Below, one piece after another: positions 4,957 to 5,557 of a stretch of DNA of 5,557 bases. A program made the translations under genes and the position numbers. Position 1 is the stretch's first letter. The number at the start of each line of letters is the position of its first letter. Origin of the DNA: Accumulibacter sp. GTDB lineage: Bacteria > Pseudomonadota > Gammaproteobacteria > Burkholderiales > Rhodocyclaceae. Location: positions 1 through 5,557 of the forward strand of contig JAISQQ010000319.1 of the NCBI GenBank assembly GCA_031274075.1, in the 5' to 3' direction. The notes under the pieces were generated by a model. The model saw nothing but the letters and a program-made list of their open reading frames with translations, made no database searches and had not been told where the DNA came from.

Positions 4957-5557
4957 ATGCGTTTGCTTATATTGGGAGCCGGAGCCATCGGCGCTTATTT
5001 CGGCGCCAGGATCCACGCCGCGGGCGGCGACGTCACCTTTCTCGTCCGGCCGGGGCGGGCGGCGCAGATGCGCCACGGATTGCGCGTGACCAGCCCGTTC
5101 GGCGATCTGCGGATCACGCCCAAGGTTCTCACGCAGGATCGATTGAACGAGGTTTTCGATCTCATCATCGTGTCCTGCAAAGCCTACGACCTCGCCTCGG
5201 CGATGGACGCGATCGCGCCCGCGGTCGGCGAGCGGAGTCTCATCGCGCCGCTGCTCAACGGCGTGCGCCACATCGACGCGCTCGCCGCGCGCTTTGGCAG
5301 CGGCCGGGTGCTCGGCGGCGTAGCGCAGATTTCGGCGGCGCTGGAAGCGGATGGCGGCGTCCGCCACCTGAACCAGGCGCACGGCATGATCCTCGGCGCG
5401 CTCGACGGCGCGGTTCCGCCGGCGCTCGAAACGGCGTCCGGGATATTGGCCGCGTCGGGATTCGATTTTTCACTGAGCGGCGACATCGTCCAGGCGATGT
5501 GGGACAAAATGGTTTTCCTGACCACGCTGGCCGGAGCGACCTGCCTGATGCGCGCCA
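4957..5557 (+). CDS. Ketopantoate reductase family (PanE/ApbA-like) oxidoreductase, 3' end cut by window
   Basis: The first 200 residues are present; the family is usually about 300-330, so about a third lies beyond the edge. The start ATG at 4957 has GGGGAG (4945-4950) six bases upstream. The N-terminal Rossmann fold is clear: MRLLILGAGAIGAYFGARI with GAGAIG at 7-12, and R31 in LVRPGR, the position of the E. coli PanE arginine that binds the NADPH phosphate. VSCKAYDL has K75 (matching E. coli K72), LLNGVRH has N101 (matching N98), and MWDKMVF has K184 (matching the catalytic K176). After K184 the sequence is MVFLTTLAGATCLMR, so the substrate-binding asparagines N180 and N184 of E. coli PanE align by simple counting with L188 and A192. 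The family call is safe, and NADPH-dependent reduction of a 2-oxo acid is likely. Reduction of 2-dehydropantoate to pantoate for coenzyme A synthesis is only one possibility, so I give no symbol. It is transcribed divergently from the methyltransferase. Confidence 0.9.
   Translation, partial: MRLLILGAGAIGAYFGARIHAAGGDVTFLVRPGRAAQMRHGLRVTSPFGDLRITPKVLTQDRLNEVFDLIIVSCKAYDLASAMDAIAPAVGERSLIAPLLNGVRHIDALAARFGSGRVLGGVAQISAALEADGGVRHLNQAHGMILGALDGAVPPALETASGILAASGFDFSLSGDIVQAMWDKMVFLTTLAGATCLMRA

Noticed and set aside
4851..4988. 46-residue N-terminal extension of the methyltransferase
   Set aside because: It has no family character, would overlap the divergent gene start at 4957 and its ribosome site, and homologous motif spacing fits the ATG at 4850.
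4903..5525. Minus-strand frames of 61-159 codons across the right end
   Set aside because: They are shadows of the PanE-like gene, whose plus-strand frame shows an intact Rossmann motif and conserved lysines.

Overview
The window looks like a piece of a GC-rich proteobacterial chromosome, most likely betaproteobacterial. The basis is the gshA-gshB pair: gshA is of the short proteobacterial type (GshA_ferroox / PF08886-like) and gshB is close to E. coli GshB. The genes from about 1222 onward are GC-rich, with third positions dominated by G/C. No tRNA, rRNA, CRISPR array or transposase gene is visible. Only two genes, the ones at the window edges, are cut.

Layout. Positions 1-116 hold the start of a probable membrane protein on the minus strand that runs off the left edge. 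Positions 156-236 are an imperfect REP-like inverted repeat. Positions 247-708 carry an AT-rich minus-strand gene for a small protein with four predicted membrane segments; I do not recognise it, and its composition suggests acquisition from elsewhere. Positions 709-1221 have no credible gene. They are packed with short intergenic repeats of at least four sequence types: an inverted GTTGGGG-type pair, an ATTCCGGC hairpin, a TGGGCT hairpin and TCAGGGATCA motifs.

Positions 1222-3502 are the glutathione operon on the minus strand, gshA then gshB, with 43 bp between them. Upstream of gshA on the same strand is a complete N6-adenine DNA methyltransferase of the M.TaqI size and motif order (3573-4850), with a terminator-like hairpin in the 70-bp gap. 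No restriction endonuclease or specificity subunit is next to it, so within this window it is an orphan. Divergently, from 4957 to the right edge, lies the first 200 codons of a ketopantoate-reductase-family (PanE/ApbA-like) oxidoreductase. The 106-bp divergent spacer contains a perfect AGTATATACT palindrome that gives a TATACT -10-like hexamer on both strands.

Functionally, GshA and GshB together make glutathione from glutamate, cysteine and glycine. The methyltransferase and the ketopantoate-reductase-like gene are neighbours without an obvious pathway link. I did not find a clearly new multi-gene system. The points most worth a second look are the AT-rich membrane-protein gene bracketed by repeats, the dense mixture of repeats, the orphan methyltransferase, and the substituted substrate-site residues in the PanE-like protein.
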